Of a stretch of DNA of 13,425 nucleotides, positions 7,174 to 13,425 are shown piece by piece (position 1 is the stretch's first letter; the number at the start of each line of letters is the position of its first letter). Location: the NCBI GenBank assembly GCA_003497765.1, contig DNNY01000113.1, positions 1 through 13,425 of the forward strand, read 5' to 3'. The notes below the pieces were generated by a model. The model ran no database searches, had not been told where the DNA came from, and saw only the letters and a program-made list of their open reading frames with translations. The DNA comes from Oceanospirillaceae bacterium. GTDB lineage: Bacteria; Pseudomonadota; Gammaproteobacteria; Pseudomonadales; Balneatricaceae. The position numbers and the translations under genes are program-made.

Positions 7174-8421
7174 ATGAAATTCAAATTAAGTGTATTGGCA
7201 GCCGCAACGGCTATGGCTATCAGCCCAGTTTCCCAAGCAAGCGAAGTAGAAGTATTGCACTGGTGGACTAGCGGTGGTGAAGCAGCCAGTGTGCAGTTTC
7301 TGAAAGAAAAATTGAACAACGAAGGCGTTGGCTGGAGTGACTTCGCCGTAGCTGGTGGTGGCGGCGAAAGCGCCATGACTGTACTTAAGTCACGTGCTAT
7401 CTCTGGTAACCCACCAACTGCAGCTCAAATCAAAGGCCCATCCATTCAAGAATGGGGTGACCTAGGTTTCCTAGCTGACATCAATGACGTTGCTACTGAC
7501 GCTGGCTGGGATGACTTGCTACCTGGCGTTGTTTCTGACGTAATGAAGTTCGAAGGTAAGTATGTTGCTGCTCCTGTTAACGTTCACCGCGTAAACTGGT
7601 TGTGGGCTAACCCTGAAGTATTCACCAAAGCTGGTGCAACTATCCCTACTACTTGGGATGACTTCATGGTGCAAGCACAAAAACTGAAAGATGCTGGTTT
7701 TGTTGCCTTGGCTCACGGTGGTCAAGCATGGCAAGACGCTACAGTATTTGAAGCTGTAGTATTGGGTGTTGGTGGTGCTGACTACTACCAGAAAGCCTTT
7801 GTTGAAGGCGACATGGATGCCTTGAACAGTGCTACTACTGTTGAAGTATTTGAAACTTTCGGTCAACTACGTCAGTTCATCGATGCCAACTCTCCAGGTC
7901 GTGACTGGAACGTTGCTACTTCTATGGTTATCAACGGCGAAGCCGGTATGCAAATCATGGGTGACTGGGCGAAAGGCGAATTCAAGGTTGCTGGCAAGAA
8001 CTCTGGTACTGACTACGTTTGTGTAGCTGCTCCTGGTACTTCTGGTTCCTTCACCTTTAACGTTGACTCCTTTGCGTTCTTCAACCAGTCTGACGCTGGT
8101 AAGGCTGATGCACAGAAAGCAATGGCTGACGCTATCCTAAGTGTTGAGTTCCAAGAAGTATTTAACCTAAACAAAGGTTCTATCCCTGCACGTTTAGGCA
8201 TGGATCGCGCTGCATTTGATTCTTGTGCACACGACTCTATGGATGCTTTCGTAGCTAGCTCACAAACTGGTGGTCTAGTACCAAGTTTCGCTCACGGTAT
8301 GGCTGTTTCTGAAGCTGTTTCTGGTGCCATTTATGACACTGCGACTAACTACTTCAACTCATCCGACAGTGCCGAAGAAGGTGCTAAGCAACTAGTTGCC
8401 GCTATCGCTGCAGCTCAATAA
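7174..8421 (+). CDS. gtsA: Periplasmic glucose-type sugar-binding protein of the Gts ABC importer
   Basis: A 415-residue extracellular solute-binding protein (family 1). Residues 1-22 form a signal peptide cleaved after SQA. The mature start SEVEVLHWWTSGGE and the segments AVAGGGGESAMTVLK, AAQIKGPSIQEWG, PVNVHRVNWLWANPEVF and LAHGGQAWQDATVFEAVVLG closely match, from memory, the Pseudomonas glucose-binding protein GtsA/GltB. Paired Trp30-Trp31 and Trp142/Trp144 are the kind of aromatic residues that stack on sugar. Two cysteines (about 283 and 341) may form a disulfide. There is no lipobox Cys, so it is soluble in the periplasm. GAGGA at 7161-7165 gives a strong ribosome site. Codon choice is more selective than in neighbouring genes (mostly AAC, GAC, TTC, GCT, GGT), suggesting abundant protein. 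Glucose is the best guess; another hexose is possible. Confidence 0.88.
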   Translation: MKFKLSVLAAATAMAISPVSQASEVEVLHWWTSGGEAASVQFLKEKLNNEGVGWSDFAVAGGGGESAMTVLKSRAISGNPPTAAQIKGPSIQEWGDLGFLADINDVATDAGWDDLLPGVVSDVMKFEGKYVAAPVNVHRVNWLWANPEVFTKAGATIPTTWDDFMVQAQKLKDAGFVALAHGGQAWQDATVFEAVVLGVGGADYYQKAFVEGDMDALNSATTVEVFETFGQLRQFIDANSPGRDWNVATSMVINGEAGMQIMGDWAKGEFKVAGKNSGTDYVCVAAPGTSGSFTFNVDSFAFFNQSDAGKADAQKAMADAILSVEFQEVFNLNKGSIPARLGMDRAAFDSCAHDSMDAFVASSQTGGLVPSFAHGMAVSEAVSGAIYDTATNYFNSSDSAEEGAKQLVAAIAAAQ

Positions 8422-8434
8422 GCTTGACCCTTAT

Positions 8435-8472
8435 ATGCCGTGGCCAATAATGGTCACGGCATTTTTATTTTT
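8435..8472 (+). terminator. Attenuator or partial terminator between gtsA and gtsB
   Basis: A 12-bp stem (8435-8446 with 8451-8462, one G-T pair), tetraloop at 8447-8450, then T5-A-T5. It begins 13 nt after the gtsA stop and ends before the gtsB ribosome site (AAGAG, 8477-8481). It should stop part of the transcription and/or protect the 3' end of gtsA mRNA, giving more binding protein than permease. Confidence 0.8.
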
Positions 8473-8488
8473 CGCCAAGAGCATAGTA

Positions 8489-9361
8489 ATGTTTAAATAT
8501 CTCGAAAACCAATTACCAAAACTGGTAATGGCCCCTACTGCGATTGCCATGTTTGTATGCATGTACGGGTTTATTGCCTGGACCGTGGGGCTTTCCTTTA
8601 CTAAAAGCCGCATGATGCCACAGTGGGACTTTGTCGGCTTGATGCAATATGAAAAGCTATTTGCCAATCCCCGTTGGATGGTAGCCCTAGACAACCTGTG
8701 GATCTTTACCTTCCTGTTTATTGTTATTTCTTTGTTTTTAGGCCTTATGCTGGCCATCTTTCTTGATCGTAATGTGCGTGCTGAAGGTGCTTTGCGCACG
8801 ATTTATCTATACCCAATGGCGATTTCTTTTGTTGTAACTGGTACCGCTTGGAAATGGATTCTTAATCCGGGCCTAGGCATAGAAAAGCTTGTTCGTGACC
8901 TTGGGTTTACTGATTTTGAATTCCGCTGGCTGGTAGACCAGGATATGGCTATCTATACCATTGTTATTGCCGCAGTATGGCAGTCCAGTGGTTTTGTAAT
9001 GGCCATGTTTTTAGCCGGTTTGCGTGGTATCGACGATAACCTAATTAAAGCTGCCCAGATAGATGGCGCTTCAACCACCCGAACCTATTGGCATATTATT
9101 TTACCGATGATGAAACCCGTATTCTTTGGCGCTATTGTGGTACTGTCCCATATCGCCATCAAGAGCTTTGACTTAGTGCAGGCTCTAACTGGCGGTGGCC
9201 CGGGCTATGCTTCCGATTTGCCTGCCAACTTTATGTATACCTTTGCCTTTAACCGTGCGCAAATGGGCGTCGGTGCAGCCAGTGCCGTTATTATGTTATG
9301 TGGCGTATTGGCTATTCTAGTGCCTTATCTGTACTCAGAATTAAGGAGTGATAAGCAATGA
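8489..9361 (+). CDS. gtsB: Gts sugar ABC transporter permease 1 (MalF-type)
   Basis: A 290-residue inner-membrane subunit with about six membrane helices, the first at about 12-37. The cytoplasmic EAA loop that docks on the ATPase is seen as AAQIDGASTTRTYWHIILP at about 210-228. The frame stays open upstream to a TTG at 8396 inside gtsA, but the ATG at 8489 is preferred. It has AAGAG 7 nt upstream, lies after the intergenic hairpin, and starts with a normal MFKYLENQLPKL cytoplasmic tail. The longer product would translate through the hairpin. It pairs with GtsC to form the channel, and its stop overlaps the gtsC start (ATGA). Confidence 0.87.
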   Translation: MFKYLENQLPKLVMAPTAIAMFVCMYGFIAWTVGLSFTKSRMMPQWDFVGLMQYEKLFANPRWMVALDNLWIFTFLFIVISLFLGLMLAIFLDRNVRAEGALRTIYLYPMAISFVVTGTAWKWILNPGLGIEKLVRDLGFTDFEFRWLVDQDMAIYTIVIAAVWQSSGFVMAMFLAGLRGIDDNLIKAAQIDGASTTRTYWHIILPMMKPVFFGAIVVLSHIAIKSFDLVQALTGGGPGYASDLPANFMYTFAFNRAQMGVGAASAVIMLCGVLAILVPYLYSELRSDKQ

Positions 9362-10218
9362 GTAGTATGAACCTGCGTTTGGGACGCACCCTGATCTACA
9401 CCTTGTTGATCGGCTTTGCCTTAATCTACTTGGCACCGCTGTATGTAATGCTTGTAACGTCCTTAAAAGACATTGAAGAAATTCGCTCAGGTAATCTTAT
9501 TGCCCTACCTGAAAATATAAACTTCTCGGCTTGGGTTAAAGCTTGGAATAGTGCTTGTACTGGTAGTGAATGTGAAGGGCTGGCTCCTTATTTCTGGAAC
9601 TCTGTGCGCATTGTTATACCTGCCGTATTGATATCTACCATTATCGGCGCCTGCAATGGCTATGTTCTGGCTCAATGGCAGTTTAAAGGTAGTAATATGT
9701 TATTTGGTGCCTTGCTGTTTGGTTGCTTTATTCCTTTTCAGGTTATTTTGCTGCCTATGGCCAAGCTACTAGCATGGTTAGGTTTAGCTAACACTGTTGT
9801 GGGTCTAGTTGGCGTTCACGTGGTCTACGGTATTACTTTTACCACCCTGTTTTTCCGTAACTATTATGTGGCTATTCCCAATGAACTAGTGCGTGCTGCA
9901 CGCCTCGATGGAGCTGGATTTTTTGCTATTTTCTGGCGCATTTTCTTACCTATGTCGACACCGATATTCGTGGTTACCGTAATCTGGCAGTTTACCCAAA
10001 TCTGGAATGACTTCCTGTTTGGCGTAGTCTATTCCGGACCAGGCACACAACCTATTACTGTTGCCCTCAATAATCTGGTTAATACTAGTGTTGGCGGTAA
10101 AGAATATAACGTTGACATGGCAGCGGCCATTATTGCCGCCTTGCCGACTCTGCTAGTGTATCTAGTAGCTGGTAAATATTTTGTACGCGGCCTGACGGCT
10201 GGTGCAGTTAAAGGCTAA
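9358..10218 (+). CDS. gtsC: Gts sugar ABC transporter permease 2 (MalG-type)
   Basis: A 286-residue inner-membrane permease, about six helices, first at about 12-34. The EAA loop reads ELVRAARLDGAGFFAIFWRI followed by FLP at about 176-198, typical of MalG-type subunits. A periplasmic insertion after helix 1 carries two cysteines (C67 and C72) in SACTGSEC. The start overlaps the gtsB stop by 4 nt and has AAGGAG at 9343-9348 (9 nt spacing), so translation is coupled to gtsB, as expected for 1:1 permease subunits. Confidence 0.88.
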   Translation: MSSMNLRLGRTLIYTLLIGFALIYLAPLYVMLVTSLKDIEEIRSGNLIALPENINFSAWVKAWNSACTGSECEGLAPYFWNSVRIVIPAVLISTIIGACNGYVLAQWQFKGSNMLFGALLFGCFIPFQVILLPMAKLLAWLGLANTVVGLVGVHVVYGITFTTLFFRNYYVAIPNELVRAARLDGAGFFAIFWRIFLPMSTPIFVVTVIWQFTQIWNDFLFGVVYSGPGTQPITVALNNLVNTSVGGKEYNVDMAAAIIAALPTLLVYLVAGKYFVRGLTAGAVKG

Positions 10219-10242
10219 CCCACAAGACAAGAGACTTTTATA

Positions 10243-11340
10243 ATGGGTGCAATTACTATACAAGAACTCACCAAATCATATGGTGAAACACAAGTCCTCA
10301 AAGGCATTGATCTGGCTATCAATGACGGCGAGTTTTTAATCCTCGTGGGGCCTTCTGGTTGCGGCAAGTCAACCTTGATGAACTGTATTGCTGGTCTGGA
10401 AGATATTACCAGCGGCGAACTATTTATTGGTGATGACAATGTAACTAATGTTAACCCCAAGGATCGTGATATAGCCATGGTGTTCCAGTCCTATGCTCTA
10501 TATCCGACCATGACAGTAGAGCGAAACATTCGTTTTGGTTTGGAGATGCGTAAATATCCTAAAGCCGAAATCGATTCTACAGTGAAAGATGTTGCCAAGC
10601 TTCTGCAAATTGAGCATCTACTAGATCGCAAGCCAAGTCAGCTTTCTGGTGGTCAGCGTCAGCGTGTGGCTATGGGCCGCGCCTTGGCTCGCTCACCTCG
10701 CGTATTCCTGTTTGACGAACCTTTGTCGAACCTAGACGCCAAGTTGCGGGTGGAAATGCGTACGGAGATTAAGAAACTTCACAAACGTTTAGGCACCACC
10801 ATTGTCTATGTTACCCATGACCAAGTCGAAGCCATGACCTTGGCTGATCGTATTGCGGTGATGAAGGACGGTGTCGTGCAACAGTTTGGTACACCTTATG
10901 AAATCTATAATGACCCAGCCAATCGTTTTGTTGCTGACTTTATGGGTTCTCCTGCCATGAACTTTATTGAATGTACCGTTAAAGATGGTAACGTTATCAT
11001 CGAAAGTGGCGGCCAACATCATGAAGTAAAAGTGCCTAGTACCCAAGCTCTTAAGAGCAGCGGCCTAGATACAGTGGTATTAGGTTTACGTCCAGAAATG
11101 ATTACCGAACCTAAGCCACACTCCGATTCTGGCTATATCTCGCAAATGAGTTTAAATGTGTTGGTGACAGAACCTACTGGCCCAGACACCTTGGCCTTCG
11201 GCGAATGGAATGGCCAAGAAGTGCAGGCTCGCTTATCACCTGAAGTGGGAGTAAAAGCGGAAACTGAAGGTAAGGTAGAAATTCAGGTAGATACAGGTAA
11301 AGCTGTATTATTTGACCCAAAAACGGGCGCCCGAATTTAG
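10243..11340 (+). CDS. gtsD: Gts sugar ABC transporter ATPase (MalK/UgpC-type)
   Basis: A 365-residue cytoplasmic ATPase energising the importer. Walker A is GPSGCGKST (36-44), Q-loop Gln82 in FQSYALYP, signature LSGGQ (134-138), Walker B VFLFDEP (154-160), D-loop SNLDA, and H-loop His192 in VTHDQVEAM. After about residue 235 comes the C-terminal regulatory OB/TOBE region of MalK-like ATPases, including the VLGLRPE segment that is well conserved there. It starts 24 nt after gtsC with a GAGA-type ribosome site. MalK-type ATPases can serve several importers, so its partners may not be limited to GtsBC. No hairpin-T-tract terminator follows the stop; the next 190 bp belong to the glnK control region. 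Confidence 0.9.
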   Translation: MGAITIQELTKSYGETQVLKGIDLAINDGEFLILVGPSGCGKSTLMNCIAGLEDITSGELFIGDDNVTNVNPKDRDIAMVFQSYALYPTMTVERNIRFGLEMRKYPKAEIDSTVKDVAKLLQIEHLLDRKPSQLSGGQRQRVAMGRALARSPRVFLFDEPLSNLDAKLRVEMRTEIKKLHKRLGTTIVYVTHDQVEAMTLADRIAVMKDGVVQQFGTPYEIYNDPANRFVADFMGSPAMNFIECTVKDGNVIIESGGQHHEVKVPSTQALKSSGLDTVVLGLRPEMITEPKPHSDSGYISQMSLNVLVTEPTGPDTLAFGEWNGQEVQARLSPEVGVKAETEGKVEIQVDTGKAVLFDPKTGARI

Positions 11341-11353
11341 ATTTTAATATTTC

Positions 11354-11368
11354 GCACTATTATGGAGC
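11354..11368 (+). promoter_or_regulatory. NtrC-like enhancer site, distal
   Basis: GCAC-N7-GAGC, one mismatch from the NtrC pattern GCAC-N7-GTGC. Its centre is 32 bp, about three helical turns, from the proximal site and roughly 105 bp before the predicted sigma-54 start. Confidence 0.5.
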
Positions 11369-11385
11369 AGGCAAACCCGATTCCA

Positions 11386-11400
11386 GCACCATATTAGTGC
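11386..11400 (+). promoter_or_regulatory. NtrC-like enhancer site, proximal
   Basis: GCACCATATTAGTGC is an exact GCAC-N7-GTGC dyad as bound by NtrC. It lies about 73 bp before the predicted sigma-54 start, on the same face of the helix as the distal site. Confidence 0.7.
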
Positions 11401-11438
11401 GTATGCACCTTAAAAAGTCATTATTTTGTCCAAATTGA

Positions 11439-11456
11439 TTGGCACAGTCCATGCAT
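11439..11456 (+). promoter_or_regulatory. Sigma-54 promoter of glnK
   Basis: TTGGCAC, 5 bp, ATGCAT: the invariant GG (11441-11442) and GC (11453-11454) are exactly 10 bp apart, as RpoN holoenzyme requires. Only one base departs from TGGCAC-N5-TTGCA. Start is expected near 11466. With the two upstream NtrC-like sites this is a complete nitrogen-limitation control region. Confidence 0.85.
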
Positions 11457-11506
11457 AGGTCATTGTTTAAGTGGCTTGTATTTCAAGGTGTTAAAGCTTG
11501 ATTATA

Positions 11507-11515
11507 TGGTACAAT
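11507..11515 (+). promoter_or_regulatory. Possible second, extended -10 sigma-70 promoter of glnK
   Basis: TGG-TACAAT matches the extended -10 pattern TGn-TAnAAT, with no good -35. The start would be near 11522, 29 nt before the ATG. It could give basal PII expression when nitrogen is plentiful. Confidence 0.35.
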
Positions 11516-11526
11516 GCTAAAAATAA

Positions 11527-11889
<363 letters not shown>

Positions 11890-11916
11890 CAACCAATACC
11901 GAACGCAGGATATTTA

Positions 11917-11959
11917 AAAGCTCCAAGCATTTATCTAAGTGCTTGGAGCTTTGTCTTTT
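11917..11959 (+). terminator. Rho-independent terminator of glnK
   Basis: A perfect 13-bp stem (11917-11929 with 11940-11952), a 10-nt loop and a T-rich tail to 11959. It begins 27 nt after the glnK stop and makes the gene a single-gene unit. The remaining 11960-12068 is AT-rich leader for dsbB with a small dyad CTATC-AC-GATAG (12019-12030); I could not fix a promoter in it. Confidence 0.9.
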
Positions 11960-12068
11960 AATGCGCTCACTTTTTCTGTATATTTTAGGTCGGTTTTAAC
12001 AGCTTCAATTTTTTTTCACTATCACGATAGCAATCAATAATTATCAACTCTTCTGGCCAGGCTCGCTT

Positions 12069-12575
12069 ATGAAACAAACAGGATTTAGACTCGACTTTAT
12101 TGCTAGCCTGCTCGTCTGTGCAATCGTCCTGGGTGTTGCACTATATATGGAATTTGCCATGGGCTTGGACCCTTGTTTACTATGCATGAGCCAGCGTTTT
12201 GTGTTCCTTGCTATCGCCTTTATTTCCCTTCTTGCTGTCCTGCACAATCCAATATTTGGCGGCCATAAAGTTTATGGCGGCATTATTACTTTGTTGGCAA
12301 TAGGTGGTGCCGCTTTAGCTATTCGCCAATTGTATTTACAAGGCCTGCCCGCTGATCAGGTACCTGCCTGTGGACCTGGTTTTGACTTTATGCTGGAAGC
12401 ATTTCCTTTTACTGAGGTCTTGGTCGCAATGATTACAGGGTCTGGTTCCTGTGCTGAGGTACAATGGACCTTTATGGGCATTTCGATTCCAGGCTGGAGT
12501 TTAATCGCTTTCGCTCTTTTGGGGCTAAATGGTTTACGCCTAACTTTTAGCCGAGCAAAGCTCTTATTGGTCTAA
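12069..12575 (+). CDS. dsbB: Disulfide bond formation protein DsbB
   Basis: A 168-residue inner-membrane oxidoreductase that reoxidises periplasmic DsbA and passes electrons to quinone. Four membrane helices are visible (about 9-30, 43-59, 68-87, 139-158). The first periplasmic loop bears Cys36-Leu-Leu-Cys39, the second Cys101 and Cys128, which together are the four essential cysteines. Arg43, just after the first pair, matches the conserved quinone-site arginine. The ATG has only a weak AGG (12059-12061) upstream. It stands alone: glnK is closed off by a terminator and pgpA converges 6 nt beyond its stop. Periplasmic cytochrome c5 and GtsA, with their cysteine pairs, are plausible beneficiaries. 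Confidence 0.92.
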   Translation: MKQTGFRLDFIASLLVCAIVLGVALYMEFAMGLDPCLLCMSQRFVFLAIAFISLLAVLHNPIFGGHKVYGGIITLLAIGGAALAIRQLYLQGLPADQVPACGPGFDFMLEAFPFTEVLVAMITGSGSCAEVQWTFMGISIPGWSLIAFALLGLNGLRLTFSRAKLLLV

Positions 12576-12581
12576 ACACGA

Positions 12582-13052
12582 CTAGAAAATAGCCGCCAGA
12601 AGTTGCAAACAAGCCAGAGCCATTAGGCCCGCCACAAGGTCATCCAACATAATACCCAACCCACCATGGACCTGGCGATCAAGCCAGTCTATTGGCCACG
12701 GCTTAAGAATATCAAATAGACGAAATAGCACGAAGCCTATAAGCAACCACAGCATGCCTGAGGGCAACCATAGGTATGCAATCCATAGGCCTACAAACTC
12801 GTCCCAGACAATGCTGCCATGATCATGAACGCCAATATCTTGGGCCGTTTTGCCACATATATAAACACCAAATAGGGCACTCACCATTAGCACTATTAGA
12901 TACGTATCAGCGTCTAGGTGGGAGAGCAACAATACATAAATTATAACCGCCGCGATGGTACCGACTGTGCCTGGTGCCTTTGGCACCACACCACTACCAA
13001 AGCCAAAAGCGAGGACATGTATGGGATTTTTCCAATTCGGTTTTATATGCAT
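12582..13052 (-). CDS. pgpA: Phosphatidylglycerophosphatase A
   Basis: A 156-residue inner-membrane enzyme that dephosphorylates phosphatidylglycerophosphate to phosphatidylglycerol. Family motifs are all present: the glycine-rich GSGVVPKAPGTVGT (19-32), an acidic metal site in VWDEFVG (82-88), FRLFDILKPWP (110-120) and LDDLVAG (136-142). Hydrophobic helices cover about 33-45, 51-66, 88-110 and 136-155. The ATG lies in the same frame as the thiL stop codon 21 nt upstream, and there is no earlier start. It follows thiL as in many gammaproteobacteria (nusB-thiL-pgpA) and is probably cotranscribed with it. Confidence 0.92.
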   Translation of the reverse strand: MHIKPNWKNPIHVLAFGFGSGVVPKAPGTVGTIAAVIIYVLLLSHLDADTYLIVLMVSALFGVYICGKTAQDIGVHDHGSIVWDEFVGLWIAYLWLPSGMLWLLIGFVLFRLFDILKPWPIDWLDRQVHGGLGIMLDDLVAGLMALACLQLLAAIF

Positions 13053-13073
13053 AAATCGTTGCTCATCACGCCA

Positions 13074-13425
13074 TTAAAAATGCTGCCAACCAAGCTTAGT
13101 TGGCAGCGTTACATTTTGACCTGCACGCAATAAGTTAAGGCCTGGGGAAGCTTCAATACTCCCAATACGTGTTATAGGTAGGTTATGCTGGCTAGAGAAG
13201 TCTTGCAAGTGCTGACGCCAAAAACTGGGTAGCGTAAAGCAAAGTTCGAAATCTTCACCGCCAGCCAAGGCTAGCTCTTCACATTTTTCTTTGGGCAGCT
13301 TGGTACCAAGTTCAGGTGATATTGGTAATGCTTCCAAATTTACCCTGGCACCGACATCCGATTGGGTCAAAATATGGCTCAGATCCTGTAATAGACCATC
13401 AGAAATATCAATCGCTGCAGTTGCC
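13074..13425 (-). CDS. thiL: Thiamine-monophosphate kinase, C-terminal part (cut by window edge)
   Basis: The last 116 codons of a gene that continues beyond the right edge. ThiL phosphorylates thiamine monophosphate to thiamine diphosphate with ATP. The translated edge reads ATAAIDISDGLLQDL, the conserved Asp-rich motif of the C-terminal half, followed by LALAGGEDFELCFTLP, another ThiL signature. Both place it in the AIR-synthase/PurM-like fold. The frame is open to the edge, so no internal start should be taken; a TTG near 13370 is merely an internal codon. It ends 21 nt before pgpA, which it probably leads in one transcript. Confidence 0.92.
   Translation of the reverse strand, partial: ATAAIDISDGLLQDLSHILTQSDVGARVNLEALPISPELGTKLPKEKCEELALAGGEDFELCFTLPSFWRQHLQDFSSQHNLPITRIGSIEASPGLNLLRAGQNVTLPTKLGWQHF

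Noticed and set aside
8396..8488. N-terminal extension of GtsB from a TTG inside gtsA
   Set aside because: It would overlap gtsA and translate through the hairpin, and it lacks a ribosome site. The ATG at 8489 has AAGAG and a normal permease N-terminus.
11397..11408. GTGC-GTAT-GCAC dyad as a terminator of gtsD
   Set aside because: Only a 4-bp stem with no T tract; it overlaps the NtrC-like site, which explains it better.
13371..13425. Treating the thiL fragment as a short gene starting near 13370
   Set aside because: The frame continues upstream to the edge and encodes the conserved IDISDGLL motif, so the gene is cut by the window, not short.

Overview
The window looks like chromosomal DNA from a gammaproteobacterium of moderate GC content, probably a marine relative of Pseudomonas, Cellvibrionales or Oceanospirillales. 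The protein families and gene neighbourhoods point there: cytochrome c5 next to rep and comM, a Pseudomonas-type glucose uptake locus, a Pseudomonas-like PII protein behind a sigma-54 promoter, dsbB, and a thiL-pgpA pair. This placement rests on recalled family features, not on a search.

Layout. Positions 1-238 are an AT-rich leader with a good promoter for a secreted cytochrome c5 gene (239-679, +), which ends at a bidirectional terminator. Three minus-strand housekeeping genes follow: a small MazG-like all-alpha NTP pyrophosphohydrolase (745-1116), the helicase Rep (1209-3227) and the YifB/ComM AAA+ protein (3317-4819). Divergent from comM is a plus-strand block of about 6.4 kb: a GltR-like response regulator and a GtrS-like sensor kinase with overlapping ends, then a gtsABCD glucose-type ABC importer (binding protein, two permeases, ATPase). 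A strong hairpin with a T tract lies between the binding protein gene and the first permease gene, and probably sets the expression ratio. Next is a monocistronic glnK-type PII gene with a textbook sigma-54 promoter and two NtrC-like sites, closed by a strong terminator. dsbB (+) follows, convergent with pgpA (-) and the 3' part of thiL (-), which runs off the right edge.

How the genes work together. The two-component pair most likely senses a sugar-acid metabolite and controls the adjacent glucose importer. PII reports nitrogen and carbon status, and its gene sits directly downstream of gtsD with no obvious terminator between them. The remaining genes (respiratory cytochrome, nucleotide sanitation, replication restart, transformation branch migration, disulfide bond formation, phospholipid and thiamine diphosphate synthesis) are independent core functions.

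I see no IS element, phage gene, CRISPR array, tRNA, rRNA or toxin-antitoxin module, and no clear sign of an undescribed multi-gene system. The points of interest are regulatory: the gtsA-gtsB attenuator, the repeats upstream of gtsA, the sigma-54/NtrC region of glnK, and glnK lacking amtB beside it.
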